From CAYNWH01 sp964400885 (GTDB taxonomy: Bacteria > Patescibacteriota > Patescibacteriia > CAIXNZ01), in contig CAYNWH010000002.1 of the NCBI GenBank assembly GCA_964400885.1, positions 21,583 through 85,582 on the forward strand: a stretch of 64,000 bases of DNA, read 5' to 3'. The notes beneath the pieces were generated by a model. It searched no databases. It was given only the letters and a program-made list of their open reading frames with translations, and was not told where the DNA came from. The first letter of the stretch is position 1, and each line of letters starts with the position of its first letter. Of the stretch, positions 23,439-31,438 are shown piece by piece. The translations under genes were made by a program, and so were the position numbers.

Positions 23439-24887
23439 ATGCCAACTAAAAAGGAAAAAAATCTTTTAGAAAAATTACCGCCGCAAAGCATTGAAGCTGA
23501 ACAGTCTTTACTGGGTTCTCTTTTGATTGATAAAGACGCAATTATTAAAATTGCTGACATAGTCGGACCTGAAGATTTTTACGTTGAGAAACACAGGATA
23601 ATTTTTGAATCAATTTTATATTTATTTAGCAAAAGAGAGCCAATAGATCTTTTAACATTGGCTAACCGCTTAATTGAAAAAGAACAATTAGAAAATATCG
23701 GCGGCCGCAGTTATCTAGTTTCTTTAAGCAATCTTGTGCCTACTTCCAGCCATGTGGTCAATTATGCAGAAATTGTCCAAAAAAAAGCTACTTTGCGCAA
23801 TTTGATAAAATCAGCTTCGGAAATAACTAAAATGGGCTATGATGAAGAAGAAGATGTCAGCAATATTTTGGACAAAGCTGAACAAAAATTATTTTCAGTT
23901 TCCCAGGGCCATCAAAAACAAATGTTTGTGCCTATTACCAGTATCTTGAATGAGACATTTGAAAGAATTGATGCTATTCATAAAGAAAAAGGCAAATTAA
24001 GAGGCGTGCCTACTGGTTTTACTGATCTGGATAATTTATTAGCCGGTTTGCAAAAATCAGACTTGACTATTCTAGCTGCCAGACCTTCTGTTGGTAAGAC
24101 TACTTTGGCTTTAGATATTGCCCGCACCGTAGCCACTAAACATAAAGTACCTGTTGGCATTTTCAGTTTAGAAATGTCTAAAGAACAGCTAGTTGACCGC
24201 TTGCTTTGCGCTGAAGCTAATGTTGATTTATGGAAAATGAGAACCGGCAGATTATCTGACCGGGAAGAAGATGATGATTTTCCTCGAATCGGCCATGCTT
24301 TAGGCGTTTTAGCTGAATCACCGATTTTTATTGATGATTATGCTTCAGCAAATATTATGGAAATCAGAACCAAAGCCAGAAGACTGCAAATGGAACATGA
24401 TCTAGGTTTAATTGTGGTTGATTACCTGCAATTAATGGAAGGCAGGACCAGAACAGATAATCGCGTTCAGGAAATTTCAGAAATTTCCCGCGGTTTAAAA
24501 CAAATTGCTAAAGAATTAAATGTGCCAGTTCTGGCGCTCTCTCAGCTAAACAGAAGTGTAGAATCACGCACGCCGCCTATACCTAAATTATCTGACTTAC
24601 GCGAATCAGGTTCTATTGAACAAGATGCTGATATTGTTATGTTTATTTACCGTGAAGCAGTATATAAAAGAGACTTAGAATTTGACCGCCGCCATTTAGC
24701 GGAGATTCATATTGCCAAACACAGAAACGGCCCGACTGGCATGGTAAAATTATTTTTTGACGAACAAAAAGTAACTTTTAGAAATTTGGATAAAGAATTC
24801 AAATCTTCAGCGCCCAGTGAACTGCCTGAAGTTTCTGATGATGAAGGCTTGCAAAGTTCTGAGATGCAATTGCCAAAATTTGGCTAA
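23439..24887 (+). CDS. dnaB: replicative DNA helicase
   Basis: DnaB is the ring helicase that opens the replication fork. The 482 residues show the N-terminal PPQSIEAEQSLLGSLLID, then AARPSVGKTTLALDIA (Walker A, about residue 210), FSLEMSKEQLVDRLL, LIVVDYLQLMEG (Walker B), LNVPVLALSQLNRSVESR and the C-terminal DIVMFIYREAVY and AKHRNGPTG motifs. No intein is present and the length is normal. The start has no SD; TATACT lies about 10 bp upstream, so the message may have a very short or no leader. Confidence 0.96.
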   Translation: MPTKKEKNLLEKLPPQSIEAEQSLLGSLLIDKDAIIKIADIVGPEDFYVEKHRIIFESILYLFSKREPIDLLTLANRLIEKEQLENIGGRSYLVSLSNLVPTSSHVVNYAEIVQKKATLRNLIKSASEITKMGYDEEEDVSNILDKAEQKLFSVSQGHQKQMFVPITSILNETFERIDAIHKEKGKLRGVPTGFTDLDNLLAGLQKSDLTILAARPSVGKTTLALDIARTVATKHKVPVGIFSLEMSKEQLVDRLLCAEANVDLWKMRTGRLSDREEDDDFPRIGHALGVLAESPIFIDDYASANIMEIRTKARRLQMEHDLGLIVVDYLQLMEGRTRTDNRVQEISEISRGLKQIAKELNVPVLALSQLNRSVESRTPPIPKLSDLRESGSIEQDADIVMFIYREAVYKRDLEFDRRHLAEIHIAKHRNGPTGMVKLFFDEQKVTFRNLDKEFKSSAPSELPEVSDDEGLQSSEMQLPKFG

Positions 24888-24995
24888 AGATACAAATATA
24901 CTAATTTTATACAAATCTACAAATCGTAAAGATATAAGAACATATGGCCTTTTTTAAATTTTATTATTCTAAACATATTCTGCCCACCCTAGGGT

Positions 24996-25078
24996 TTGGG
25001 GTGGCGACTAAGCGCCAAAAACAATAACACGAAATATATTATTTGCACTAGCGCATTGAGCCACCCCAAAACTTTTTT
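24996..25078. repeat. structured inverted-repeat region downstream of dnaB
   Basis: TTGGGGTGGC (24996-25005) pairs with GCCACCCCAA (25060-25069) across a ~55-nt loop with GCGCC/GCGC pairing; CTTTTTT follows on the plus strand. It may be the dnaB terminator or a small RNA. Confidence 0.45.
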
Positions 25079-25120
25079 GGTTCTTTTTTAGTTATAAAAA
25101 AGAACGATAGATTAATATTA

Positions 25121-25148
25121 AAAAACCCAGCGCCATTATGGTGCTGGG
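25121..25148 (-). terminator. terminator of the 44-residue gene
   Basis: CCCAGCGCC pairs with GGTGCTGGG. A T run follows on the minus strand and the hairpin overlaps the stop codon. Confidence 0.82.
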
Positions 25149-25270
25149 CTGTTTTTAGCCTTGTCCCCTAATAATTCAGGGTGATTTTTAATAATATAAT
25201 TTGCCACAAGGACTAAACCTGTAAACAGGCATACACCTACTACTGCCAAGACAGCAATCAAAGTATCCAT
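25136..25270 (-). CDS. 44-residue membrane microprotein
   Basis: ATG at 25270 follows AAGGAGGCGAAAC. The product is MDTLIAVLAVVGVCLFTGLV followed by a short ANYIIKNHPELLGDKAKNSPAP tail, so one N-terminal membrane helix with a soluble tail. A TTGACA-17-TAAGCT promoter (25327-25299) and a terminator bracket it. It has no recognised family. The complete transcription unit makes it a convincing gene despite its size. Confidence 0.72.
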   Translation of the reverse strand: MDTLIAVLAVVGVCLFTGLVLVANYIIKNHPELLGDKAKNSPAP

Positions 25271-25298
25271 GTTTCGCCTCCTTATTAAATTTAATTAT

Positions 25299-25327
25299 AG
25301 CTTATTTAAAATCCTATCTGCTGTCAA
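25299..25327 (-). promoter_or_regulatory. promoter of the 44-residue gene
   Basis: On the minus strand, TTGACA (25327-25322) and TAAGCT (25304-25299) are 17 bp apart. A TATAAT five bases further on is an alternative at 22 bp. Confidence 0.65.
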
Positions 25328-25419
25328 ATGCTAAATTCTTGTGTTTATCATAAATTTCCGTTAAAATAATCAATATCCTATCACTAATCACCAATCACCA
25401 ATTACTAATTACTAAAACT

Positions 25420-25713
25420 ATGTTCAACAAATTAAAACAATTTAAAGATTTGCGTAGTCAAGCCAAACAAATCAAAGACGTACTGGGCCAGGAAACTACC
25501 CAAGGAGAAGCTGACTGGGGCAAAGTTAAAGTTAAAATTAATGGCAACCAGGAAATTTTAAATATAGAAATTGATCCTGAATTATTATCTCCAGATAAAA
25601 AAGAAAAGCTAGAATCTGCCATTAAAGAGGCAACTAATGACGCCATTAAAAAAGTCCAGCGTATTATGGCTGAGAAAATGCGTGAATCTGGATTCTCCTT
25701 ACCAGGCATGTAG
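25420..25713 (+). CDS. YbaB/EbfC nucleoid-associated protein
   Basis: The 97-residue protein matches the YbaB/EbfC family, dimeric DNA-binding proteins usually next to recR. Seen are the N-terminal helix FNKLKQFKDLRSQAKQIKD, the beta-hairpin VKVKINGNQEILNIEIDPELL and the C-terminal helix with AIKKVQRIMAEKMRESGFSLPGM. The gene stands 117 bp before recR on the same strand, the conserved order. No SD is seen; the upstream region is CACTAATCACCAATCACC-type repeat. Confidence 0.93.
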   Translation: MFNKLKQFKDLRSQAKQIKDVLGQETTQGEADWGKVKVKINGNQEILNIEIDPELLSPDKKEKLESAIKEATNDAIKKVQRIMAEKMRESGFSLPGM

Positions 25714-25830
25714 AATGAAAATTTTAAAATTATAAATTATAAATTTTAAACCAATTTTAAATTTTTTAATTATAAATTTAAATATTTAGGCTTCAATTAA
25801 AATTTCAAATTAAAAATTTAGCCTATAAGA

Positions 25831-26433
25831 ATGATAAAGTTCCCTCAATCAATCCAAAACCTCATAGACCAATTCACCAAACTACCGGGCATTGGCCCTA
25901 AAACAGCTGAGCGTTTAGCTTATGCTTTTTTAAAATGGTCAAAAGAAAACAAAGAAGAGTTTGCCAAGGCTTTTTCTGAAATCAATGGCTCAATTACCCA
26001 CTGTGAGATTTGCCATAATATTTCTGAAAAAAGCCCTTGTTTTATTTGCGCTGACAAAACTCGCGACAGATCAAAAATTTGCATCATAGCTGAACCCCAT
26101 GATTTGGCTGCCATTGAAAGTACTGGCGAATTCAAAGGCCTTTATCATGTTTTAGGCGGTGTTTTAGATCCTTTGCATGGCATTACGCCTAATTTATTAA
26201 AAACAGACGAACTGGTTGCCAAAATCCAGAAGGATAAAATCTCAGAAATAATTTTGGCTTTTAACCCTGACATGGAAGGCGAAGCTACCATGATTTATTT
26301 AAAAAACTTGCTCCAGCCATTTAAAAAAATTACTATCACCCGTTTAGCCCGCGGCATGCCAGTGGGCTCTGATTTGGAATATACAGATGAAATCACCCTT
26401 TCCAATGCCTTTAAAAACAGACTAGAAATATAA
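25831..26433 (+). CDS. recR: recombination mediator RecR
   Basis: RecR works with RecO/RecF to load RecA at gaps. The 200 residues have the helix-hairpin-helix LPGIGPKTAERLAYAFLKW, a zinc finger CEICHNISEKSPCFICAD (Cys near 57, 60, 69 and 72) and the Toprim region ICIIAEPHDLAAIESTGEFKG, then HVLGGVLDPLHGITPNLL and a C-terminal ITRLARGMPVGSDLEYTDE. Length is normal. It forms the conserved ybaB-recR pair. No SD. Confidence 0.96.
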   Translation: MIKFPQSIQNLIDQFTKLPGIGPKTAERLAYAFLKWSKENKEEFAKAFSEINGSITHCEICHNISEKSPCFICADKTRDRSKICIIAEPHDLAAIESTGEFKGLYHVLGGVLDPLHGITPNLLKTDELVAKIQKDKISEIILAFNPDMEGEATMIYLKNLLQPFKKITITRLARGMPVGSDLEYTDEITLSNAFKNRLEI

Positions 26434-26460
26434 AGCCCCGAACCATTATGGTCCGGGGCA
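26430..26460 (-). terminator. terminator of the 93-residue gene (and recR end)
   Basis: GCCCCGAACC pairs with GGTCCGGGGC. A short T run lies on the minus-strand side. Confidence 0.75.
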
Positions 26461-26472
26461 ACTTGTCCTTGC

Positions 26473-26754
26473 CTATTTTTGCGCTGGAATAAATTCCTTT
26501 AAATCCAGGGTTTCAATGTCCATATTAAATCGGGCTAGAACCTTTTTCAGCGTTTCGTGATGCTCGGGTTTAGAACTGCTTATTCTGAAATACGGCTGCT
26601 GCTTACCTTGCGCATCAATGCAGAAATCATCACACAAGGTAATGACAGCAATGTCTTTGAGTTCTGGCGCCTCCTCGCCGATAGCCTCAAAAACCCGTTT
26701 TGCCAGGACAGAAGAATCAGTCCTGCTTAGGCCGTGCACCTCTACATTCGGCAT
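26473..26754 (-). CDS. small orphan protein
   Basis: The start at 26754 (MPNVEVHGLSRTD) is chosen because AAGGAGGAAATGC lies at correct spacing; an earlier in-frame ATG at 26784 lies only 3 bp from the -10 and is probably untranscribed. The 93-residue protein has a VEVHGL...LAKRVFEAI start and DIAVITLCDDFCIDA, YFRISSSKPEHHETLKKVLA, which suggests a small alpha/beta fold with tautomerase-like pattern. That comparison is weak. It has its own promoter and terminator. Confidence 0.72.
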   Translation of the reverse strand: MPNVEVHGLSRTDSSVLAKRVFEAIGEEAPELKDIAVITLCDDFCIDAQGKQQPYFRISSSKPEHHETLKKVLARFNMDIETLDLKEFIPAQK

Positions 26755-26787
26755 GCATTTCCTCCTTTTTGGGTTGGCAGACATTTA

Positions 26788-26816
26788 AACTTAGCAAAGA
26801 AAATAAATTTTGTCAA
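26788..26816 (-). promoter_or_regulatory. promoter of the 93-residue gene
   Basis: On the minus strand, TTGACA (26816-26811) and TAAGTT (26793-26788) are 17 bp apart, with TGC before the -10. Confidence 0.78.
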
Positions 26817-26822
26817 GAATAT

Positions 26823-26868
26823 AAAAAATCAGCCTGTAACTGATTTAATCTTTTAGGCTGATTTTTTT
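26823..26868 (-). terminator. rplU terminator
   Basis: AATCAGCCT pairs with AGGCTGATT, with T runs outside. Confidence 0.75.
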
Positions 26869-26870
26869 AT

Positions 26871-27188
26871 CTAAGCTATTTTTTCAATTTTGACTAAAGT
26901 CTTATGCTGGCGATGGCCCAATTTCCTTCTATATCTGACTTTGGCCTTATATTTTATAACTGTAACTTTTTTATCTTTGTAATGCTTTTCTACCAGTCCG
27001 GTTACTTTAGCGCCTTTAACTAAAGGATCACCGATCTGAATATCAGTTCCTTTTTCATCAGCCACTAATAAAACTTCTTTAAAATCAAAGGTCTTGCCTT
27101 CTTTACCATCAATTGTTTCAATTTGAATTTTATCGCCTTCGGCAACTTTATATTGTTTACCGCCTGTTTTAATAACTGCGATTTTCAT
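26871..27188 (-). CDS. rplU: 50S ribosomal protein L21
   Basis: The 105-residue protein is a full L21: KIAVIKTGGKQYKVAEGDKI, FKEVLLVADEKGTDIQIGDPL and the signature KYKAKVRYRRKLGHRQHKT. It binds 23S rRNA. It is monocistronic here; rpmA (L27), its usual neighbour, is absent. A TTGACA-17-TAAGAT promoter (27290-27262) precedes it by about 70 bp. It lacks an SD, unlike the orphan genes around it. Confidence 0.97.
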   Translation of the reverse strand: MKIAVIKTGGKQYKVAEGDKIQIETIDGKEGKTFDFKEVLLVADEKGTDIQIGDPLVKGAKVTGLVEKHYKDKKVTVIKYKAKVRYRRKLGHRQHKTLVKIEKIA

Positions 27189-27261
27189 TACTTTAGAATT
27201 AAGTATTAAGAATTAAGTTTAAAATTAAAAAAGATTAGTACCGAGCTAAATCTTGATTAAT

Positions 27262-27290
27262 ATCTTAACTTATTTTTAAAAATCTGTCAA
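27262..27290 (-). promoter_or_regulatory. rplU promoter
   Basis: On the minus strand, TTGACA (27290-27285) and TAAGAT (27267-27262) are 17 bp apart. Confidence 0.78.
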
Positions 27291-27292
27291 AT

Positions 27293-27322
27293 GAAAAAGC
27301 CGCTTGGAGAACCAAGCGGCTA
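27293..27322 (-). terminator. terminator of the 144-residue gene
   Basis: AGCCGCTTGG pairs with CCAAGCGGCT. TTTTTC follows on the minus strand. Confidence 0.85.
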
Positions 27323-27330
27323 TCACTGAT

Positions 27331-27765
27331 TTAGCCAGTGGGCTGGTTAAAATATTTTTTTCCTTTGGGCGGAGAAAAGATAGAGATGAAACTGCTTTTA
27401 AGCGACCTTTCCCCGGGATGAACATGTCTAACAAAAATAATTTTCTCTACAGCCTCAAAATGTTCATTGATCTGAGCCATAATAATCTGCTCAAGCGTTA
27501 ATTCACTTAAAAAAGTGCGGAAGCTATAAGCTGGCAGATCAATCAATCTGATTTCATGAATGGATACATCACTTCCATAAATATGAACGACTTTTAAGTA
27601 AATCCCATCCACTTTTTTATAATCTATTTTGGTTTGCAGGAAATCTTCTTCAGCTTGAAAGAACCTTATGGCTGTAGAGTCTTTATCCCAATGAGCATTG
27701 ATTGCCCAAAGCCAGGGACACTTTCGCCAGAGATTTTTTAACTCTACAAACTTGTTTTTGACCAT
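27331..27765 (-). CDS. orphan 144-residue protein
   Basis: The protein has Trp-rich LWRKCPWLWAINAHW near the N-terminus, then IDYKKVDGIYLKVVHIYGSD and a helical LTLEQIIMAQINEHFEAVEK; the end is basic. No membrane segment or known family was seen. GGGAGGGATTAAAG is the SD. The transcript has a ~80-nt leader with a CTGC-TCGG-GCAG hairpin, a consensus promoter and a terminator, so it is a single-gene unit. Confidence 0.72.
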   Translation of the reverse strand: MVKNKFVELKNLWRKCPWLWAINAHWDKDSTAIRFFQAEEDFLQTKIDYKKVDGIYLKVVHIYGSDVSIHEIRLIDLPAYSFRTFLSELTLEQIIMAQINEHFEAVEKIIFVRHVHPGERSLKSSFISIFSPPKGKKYFNQPTG

Positions 27766-27844
27766 CTTTAATCCCTCCCATTTAACACTTATAAAAAAGA
27801 ACCTATTTCTCTGCCCGAGCAGGAAATCCTATGTATTGTTTAAA

Positions 27845-27873
27845 ATCTTAAGTTAACAGCTATTTTTTGTCAA
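27845..27873 (-). promoter_or_regulatory. promoter of the 144-residue gene
   Basis: On the minus strand, TTGACA (27873-27868) and TAAGAT (27850-27845) are 17 bp apart. Confidence 0.78.
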
Positions 27874-27874
27874 A

Positions 27875-27903
27875 TAAAAAGCCCCGAACATGATACCGGG
27901 GCA
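27875..27903 (-). terminator. terminator of the 200-residue membrane gene
   Basis: GCCCCG pairs with CGGGGC. TTTTTATTTG follows on the minus strand. Confidence 0.8.
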
Positions 27904-27923
27904 ACTTTAAGATTGTTTTATTG

Positions 27924-28526
27924 TTAAATTAACTGGACCAGCCAGTGCCAGATATCCAGCAGGAAAAAGGATAAGACAATAATGGCAGTTCCGCCGGCTA
28001 GGTTGGCGAACATGCCTTTGTCCATGATGCGGATTCCAGCTATGGTCAGCCAATTTTTATGCCATTCAATGTGTTCCGGAGCATACTTTTCCGCGCCGAA
28101 CGCTGGATTAACAAAAAAGTAAAAGGTATCTTCCAACGACCAGATGAGCATCAGGGTGGCAAAGGCTCTGATTTCCAGCAGCCAAATCGGGGCTGTCTGA
28201 TAAAAACAGAGATAGATCATGAGATGAGCGACAAAAAGCTGCAGCACATCGACATTCCGATGATAATAAGTAAAATCCTTACCGCCCAGCAACGTGTTGA
28301 TATAAAAGTAGTAAAAACTGCCCGGCCATTTCGTGTGATCCACCTGCTCGTAAGAATTGGAGCCAAAGGGCTTAAAAAACATCTTGCCCTCTTTAGGGTC
28401 CCAGATATACTTGCTAGTCGGCAATTCTTTGGCCCAACCGTTTTCGCCTTCGATTTCCGCCTCAAGCCTGGCGAAAATCAGACACCAAGTGACCAAAAGC
28501 ACAAGAAACCAAATTACGTTGATCAT
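27924..28526 (-). CDS. orphan multi-pass membrane protein
   Basis: The 200-residue protein has an N-terminal membrane helix (INVIWFLVLLVTWCLIFA), a soluble loop with WDPKEGKMFFKPFG, then hydrophobic stretches near residues 95-130 (VLQLFVAHLMIYLCFYQ; LLEIRAFATLMLIWSLED), and 170-198. Conserved-looking charged or aromatic residues in the membrane part (HEWHKNW-like segment EHIEWHKNWL) hint at a metal or substrate site, but this is speculative. GGAGGGGAAA is the SD. The gene is divergent from the 395-residue gene. Confidence 0.72.
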   Translation of the reverse strand: MINVIWFLVLLVTWCLIFARLEAEIEGENGWAKELPTSKYIWDPKEGKMFFKPFGSNSYEQVDHTKWPGSFYYFYINTLLGGKDFTYYHRNVDVLQLFVAHLMIYLCFYQTAPIWLLEIRAFATLMLIWSLEDTFYFFVNPAFGAEKYAPEHIEWHKNWLTIAGIRIMDKGMFANLAGGTAIIVLSFFLLDIWHWLVQLI

Positions 28527-28573
28527 TTTCCCCTCCTGGCTGGTTTGTTTTTAAATATCAACACCGTTAAATT

Positions 28574-28602
28574 AGTTTAACGAAAAAATAACAAAAAGTC
28601 AA
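28574..28602 (-). promoter_or_regulatory. promoter of the membrane gene
   Basis: On the minus strand, TTGACT (28602-28597) and TAAACT (28579-28574) are 17 bp apart. A GTG-initiated 13-codon ORF ends in an ATGA overlap with the gene start; it may be chance. Confidence 0.7.
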
Positions 28603-28609
28603 GAGTTGA

Positions 28610-28638
28610 TTGACAAGACCTAAAACTTCTGATAAATT
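28610..28638 (+). promoter_or_regulatory. promoter of the 395-residue gene
   Basis: TTGACA (28610-28615) and TAAATT (28633-28638) are 17 bp apart, with TGA before the -10. Confidence 0.78.
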
Positions 28639-28669
28639 CATATAATATCGCTCATTACAAGGAGGAAAA

Positions 28670-29857
28670 ATGCCGCATATAATTGAATCTTTGGAAAACG
28701 CGCTCAGGCTCTGGGAAGATAACTGTTTGATTGTTAACCTCTTAAGCCGGGCTGAAAACAAAATGGGCAAAAAACAATCTTTTCCGCTTCAAGGTCCTTT
28801 TGCTCATTTTTCAGAATTCAGAAAGTATATAATTCAGTCATTCCAAAACTTTGACTCTGCTGATTTTTGCCAAAAATTCATTGAAGAAAGAGTGCCGGAC
28901 AAACCCTCCCTGCTCGGTGATCTAGCAGAACTGCCTTTTGAGCTTTGCCTTTGGTCGCACACCTCAAGGCGAGCTTACCACTTAAAAACCGATTTACAAC
29001 TAATGCTCAATGCAACGAGCATCAAAAATGTTTACTGGCACAATGTCAGACTGCCTTTTGAATCATTTGCAGTCATACTTGATGAACCAATCATTGGCAC
29101 AACAGTAGAACAAGATTATGACTGCATTTTAGTCAGTAGCTATGAAGCTTATGGTCATCAGATCATTGTTTTCCGACTGTTTAGCTCGGAAATCAAAAAT
29201 TATGAACCGCTCTCAGAAGAAACAAAAAAACGGCTACAACAATTGCTAAAAAAAGGCCAGTTTGATAAATTTTTCAAGGCATTGAATAAAGCTGCTCAAG
29301 CCATTCCTAATAATGTTTACATTCCCCATTTTGAATTACCGCTTACCGAGAAGATCAAAGGAACAAAAGTCACAGAATCAGTAATAAAACTGGCTAAAGA
29401 TTTTGTCAGAGAGCAAAATGTAAAAGGCATTCCCCTGCAAATAGCTGATGGAGTAGTAATGCCTGATGAGGGCAATACAGCAGTCCGGCTAGTCGTAGGT
29501 TTGTGTCTTTTCCTGACAACCAAACATGCCAGAAATATTAATTCCTATCGCTATAAGCCGCAGAAAAAAAATCGGCAAATAATATCTTCGCCGATTACTA
29601 ATGAATCAGATATTTTCAAGCTGACATTAAACCGAGTCTTAAGCCTGAGAGAGAAAAACAGTTTTTCCAGCGGCCTAAAAAGAACAGGCGGCTATACAAT
29701 AGACACACATTTTCGCAATGGCACTTGGCGTTTCCCTGCTAATAAAGCTACTGATCCAAATGCTGAAAAAAATATTTGGGTCAGTCCGAGTATTATTAAC
29801 CCTCATCTCTGCACTGAGGGGTTACCTAATGGTTCTGACACTAAAATCAAGCCCTAG
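28670..29857 (+). CDS. orphan 395-residue protein with C-terminal HxRxGxWR-type motif
   Basis: A strong SD (AAGGAGGAAAA) precedes ATG 28670. The middle has LPFESFAVILDEPI and a helical stretch; the C-terminal THFRNGTWRFPANK, then IWVSPSIINP, recalls a HxRRGHWR...VWxxP motif I associate with hypothetical proteins of plasmids and phages. That link is from memory and is unconfirmed. No signal peptide is present. Promoter and terminator make it monocistronic. Function unknown; acquisition from a mobile element is possible. Confidence 0.72.
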   Translation: MPHIIESLENALRLWEDNCLIVNLLSRAENKMGKKQSFPLQGPFAHFSEFRKYIIQSFQNFDSADFCQKFIEERVPDKPSLLGDLAELPFELCLWSHTSRRAYHLKTDLQLMLNATSIKNVYWHNVRLPFESFAVILDEPIIGTTVEQDYDCILVSSYEAYGHQIIVFRLFSSEIKNYEPLSEETKKRLQQLLKKGQFDKFFKALNKAAQAIPNNVYIPHFELPLTEKIKGTKVTESVIKLAKDFVREQNVKGIPLQIADGVVMPDEGNTAVRLVVGLCLFLTTKHARNINSYRYKPQKKNRQIISSPITNESDIFKLTLNRVLSLREKNSFSSGLKRTGGYTIDTHFRNGTWRFPANKATDPNAEKNIWVSPSIINPHLCTEGLPNGSDTKIKP

Positions 29858-29877
29858 CTTTTGCTAGGGTTTTTAAT
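29848..29877 (+). terminator. terminator of the 395-residue gene
   Basis: AGCCCTAGC-TTTT-GCTAGGGTT is followed by a T run that overlaps the end of the convergent DUF192 gene. Confidence 0.82.
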
Positions 29878-30358
29878 ATTCATAAATTACTTCATCGCCT
29901 ATTCGTATATTATTCTCCTGGACAAATCCAGACTTTACTTCCAAAACATAATCAACTTTTTGGCTGGGCTGATAAAGCGGTAAATCTTTTTGCCCTTTTT
30001 CTGGCGCTGGAATATTTTCAGTAATATCGACTACATTATTGCCATCAAGCCAAATTATATCAATGGGAAAATTCATGTCCTTCATCCAAAAAACCGGCAG
30101 ATCCTTATTAGAAAAAATAAAGAGCATGCCTTCATCATCAGCTAATTCTGCCCTGCCACCCAAACCTTTCGCTTTTTCTTCTGATGTTTGCGCCAAATCA
30201 ACCCAGATAACTTTATCTTTAATTTTTACTTTTCCTTGCGCCAGCCCAGGACTATATTGATAAATGGAAAAAGATGTACTAATAAAATAAACTAGTAAAG
30301 CGATAAAAATTACGCCTAATGCTAAAAAAAATAATTTATTTTTATTTTTGATCAACAT
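29873..30358 (-). CDS. DUF192 family membrane-anchored protein
   Basis: The 161-residue protein has one N-terminal helix (KLFFLALGVIFIALLVYFIS) and an extracytoplasmic DUF192 domain: TSEEKAKGLGGRAELADDEGMLFIF, PVFWMKDMNFPIDIIWLD and a C-terminal VDYVLEVKSGFVQENNIRIGD. Family function is unknown. Its start overlaps the end of the WecA-like gene by 17 bp, so the two are translated together. Other starts such as MLIKNKNK near 30358 are less likely alternatives. Confidence 0.9.
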   Translation of the reverse strand: MLIKNKNKLFFLALGVIFIALLVYFISTSFSIYQYSPGLAQGKVKIKDKVIWVDLAQTSEEKAKGLGGRAELADDEGMLFIFSNKDLPVFWMKDMNFPIDIIWLDGNNVVDITENIPAPEKGQKDLPLYQPSQKVDYVLEVKSGFVQENNIRIGDEVIYEY

Positions 30359-31436
30359 AAGCCGATTTTCTTTTATATAAAAATACTAAAGTAACAGCTA
30401 AGACTAACATAACAATTATTAAAGCCAGTAAGGCTATAAATTTGCCAAAAGTTTGCAAGACCAAAGCCAAAGAGCCAAATAAAGCCGTTAAAAATATGTA
30501 AAAAACAACTGCCCATTGCTGAGATAAGCCGACATCAAGCAGCCGAAAATGCAAATGTTTTCTGTCAGCCAGACTAATTGTCTTTTTGAAAAAAAATCTC
30601 CTGCCTATTACCCAGATAACATCTAAAATTGGAATGCCCATAATTAATAAAGTAGTTGCTACTTTTGAGCCGGAAATAATTGCCAAAGTACCTAGCATTA
30701 AGCCAGCAAACAAACTGCCGCCTTCGCCCAAAAATATCTTAGCCGGATGCCAGTTAAAAATTAAAAAGCCAGCAAATGCACCGGCCAAAATCAGAGCAAT
30801 TAAACCAGTATTAGGCTGAGCAACATTTTTACTCATAGCAATACCAAAAATTATAAAGGCGCCAACTATAGTAATGCCAGATACTAAACCATCAAGCCCG
30901 TCCAAAAGTTTAGTCGTATACATCATGCCCAGGAGCCAAATAAAGGTAAATAAATCTGCGATCAAAGTTATTTTGTAAGGAATGCCCTGAAGATAAAATA
31001 AAATATATTGCCAATTATTAAAGCTGATTAAGCCGCCAAAAGGATTGCGAATGCTAGAAATCCCAATACCAGCAGCGATTATAATTACAGATGCTAAGAC
31101 AGGAAAAATTAGCTGATATTTGGGTTTAAGGCCATATTTATCATCAAAAAAACCGCCGATCATAATTATTATTCCCGCCAAAATAATGCCCCAGATATAT
31201 TTGCCTAAAATAAAATCTTTAATAATCAAATCAGTAAAAAAACTATAGTAAATTAAAACTATAGTAAAACTTAAAAAAATCGTCAAACCGCCCAAAAGCG
31301 GAATTGGCTGTTTATGAATTTTTCTCGGCTGATTAGGCAGATCAACAATTTGCAGTATAAAAGCAATTTTTCTAATTATTAAAGTAAAAACTACTGCTAA
31401 AATAAAAGCGATTATAAAGGCAAAAAAATATAACAT
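30342..31436 (-). CDS. WecA/TagO-like polyprenyl-phosphate glycosyl-1-phosphate transferase
   Basis: This 364-residue integral membrane enzyme of glycosyltransferase family 4 would attach a sugar-phosphate to undecaprenyl phosphate, starting surface glycan or wall polymer synthesis. Motifs: GGFFDDKYGLKPKYQL (catalytic DD), KLLDGLDGLVSGI, FNWHPAKIFLGEGGS and RKHLHFRLLDVGLS. The usual FLGDxGS Asp is Glu here. About ten membrane helices are apparent. It sits 2 bp from the ClpC-like gene stop, so the three genes may form an operon. Confidence 0.9.
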   Translation of the reverse strand: MLYFFAFIIAFILAVVFTLIIRKIAFILQIVDLPNQPRKIHKQPIPLLGGLTIFLSFTIVLIYYSFFTDLIIKDFILGKYIWGIILAGIIIMIGGFFDDKYGLKPKYQLIFPVLASVIIIAAGIGISSIRNPFGGLISFNNWQYILFYLQGIPYKITLIADLFTFIWLLGMMYTTKLLDGLDGLVSGITIVGAFIIFGIAMSKNVAQPNTGLIALILAGAFAGFLIFNWHPAKIFLGEGGSLFAGLMLGTLAIISGSKVATTLLIMGIPILDVIWVIGRRFFFKKTISLADRKHLHFRLLDVGLSQQWAVVFYIFLTALFGSLALVLQTFGKFIALLALIIVMLVLAVTLVFLYKRKSAYVDQK

Positions 31437-31438
31437 AG

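Noticed and set aside
30000..31400. Reverse-frame ORFs inside conserved genes
   Set aside because: They lie opposite well-supported genes, have no SD or family motif, and reflect biased base composition.
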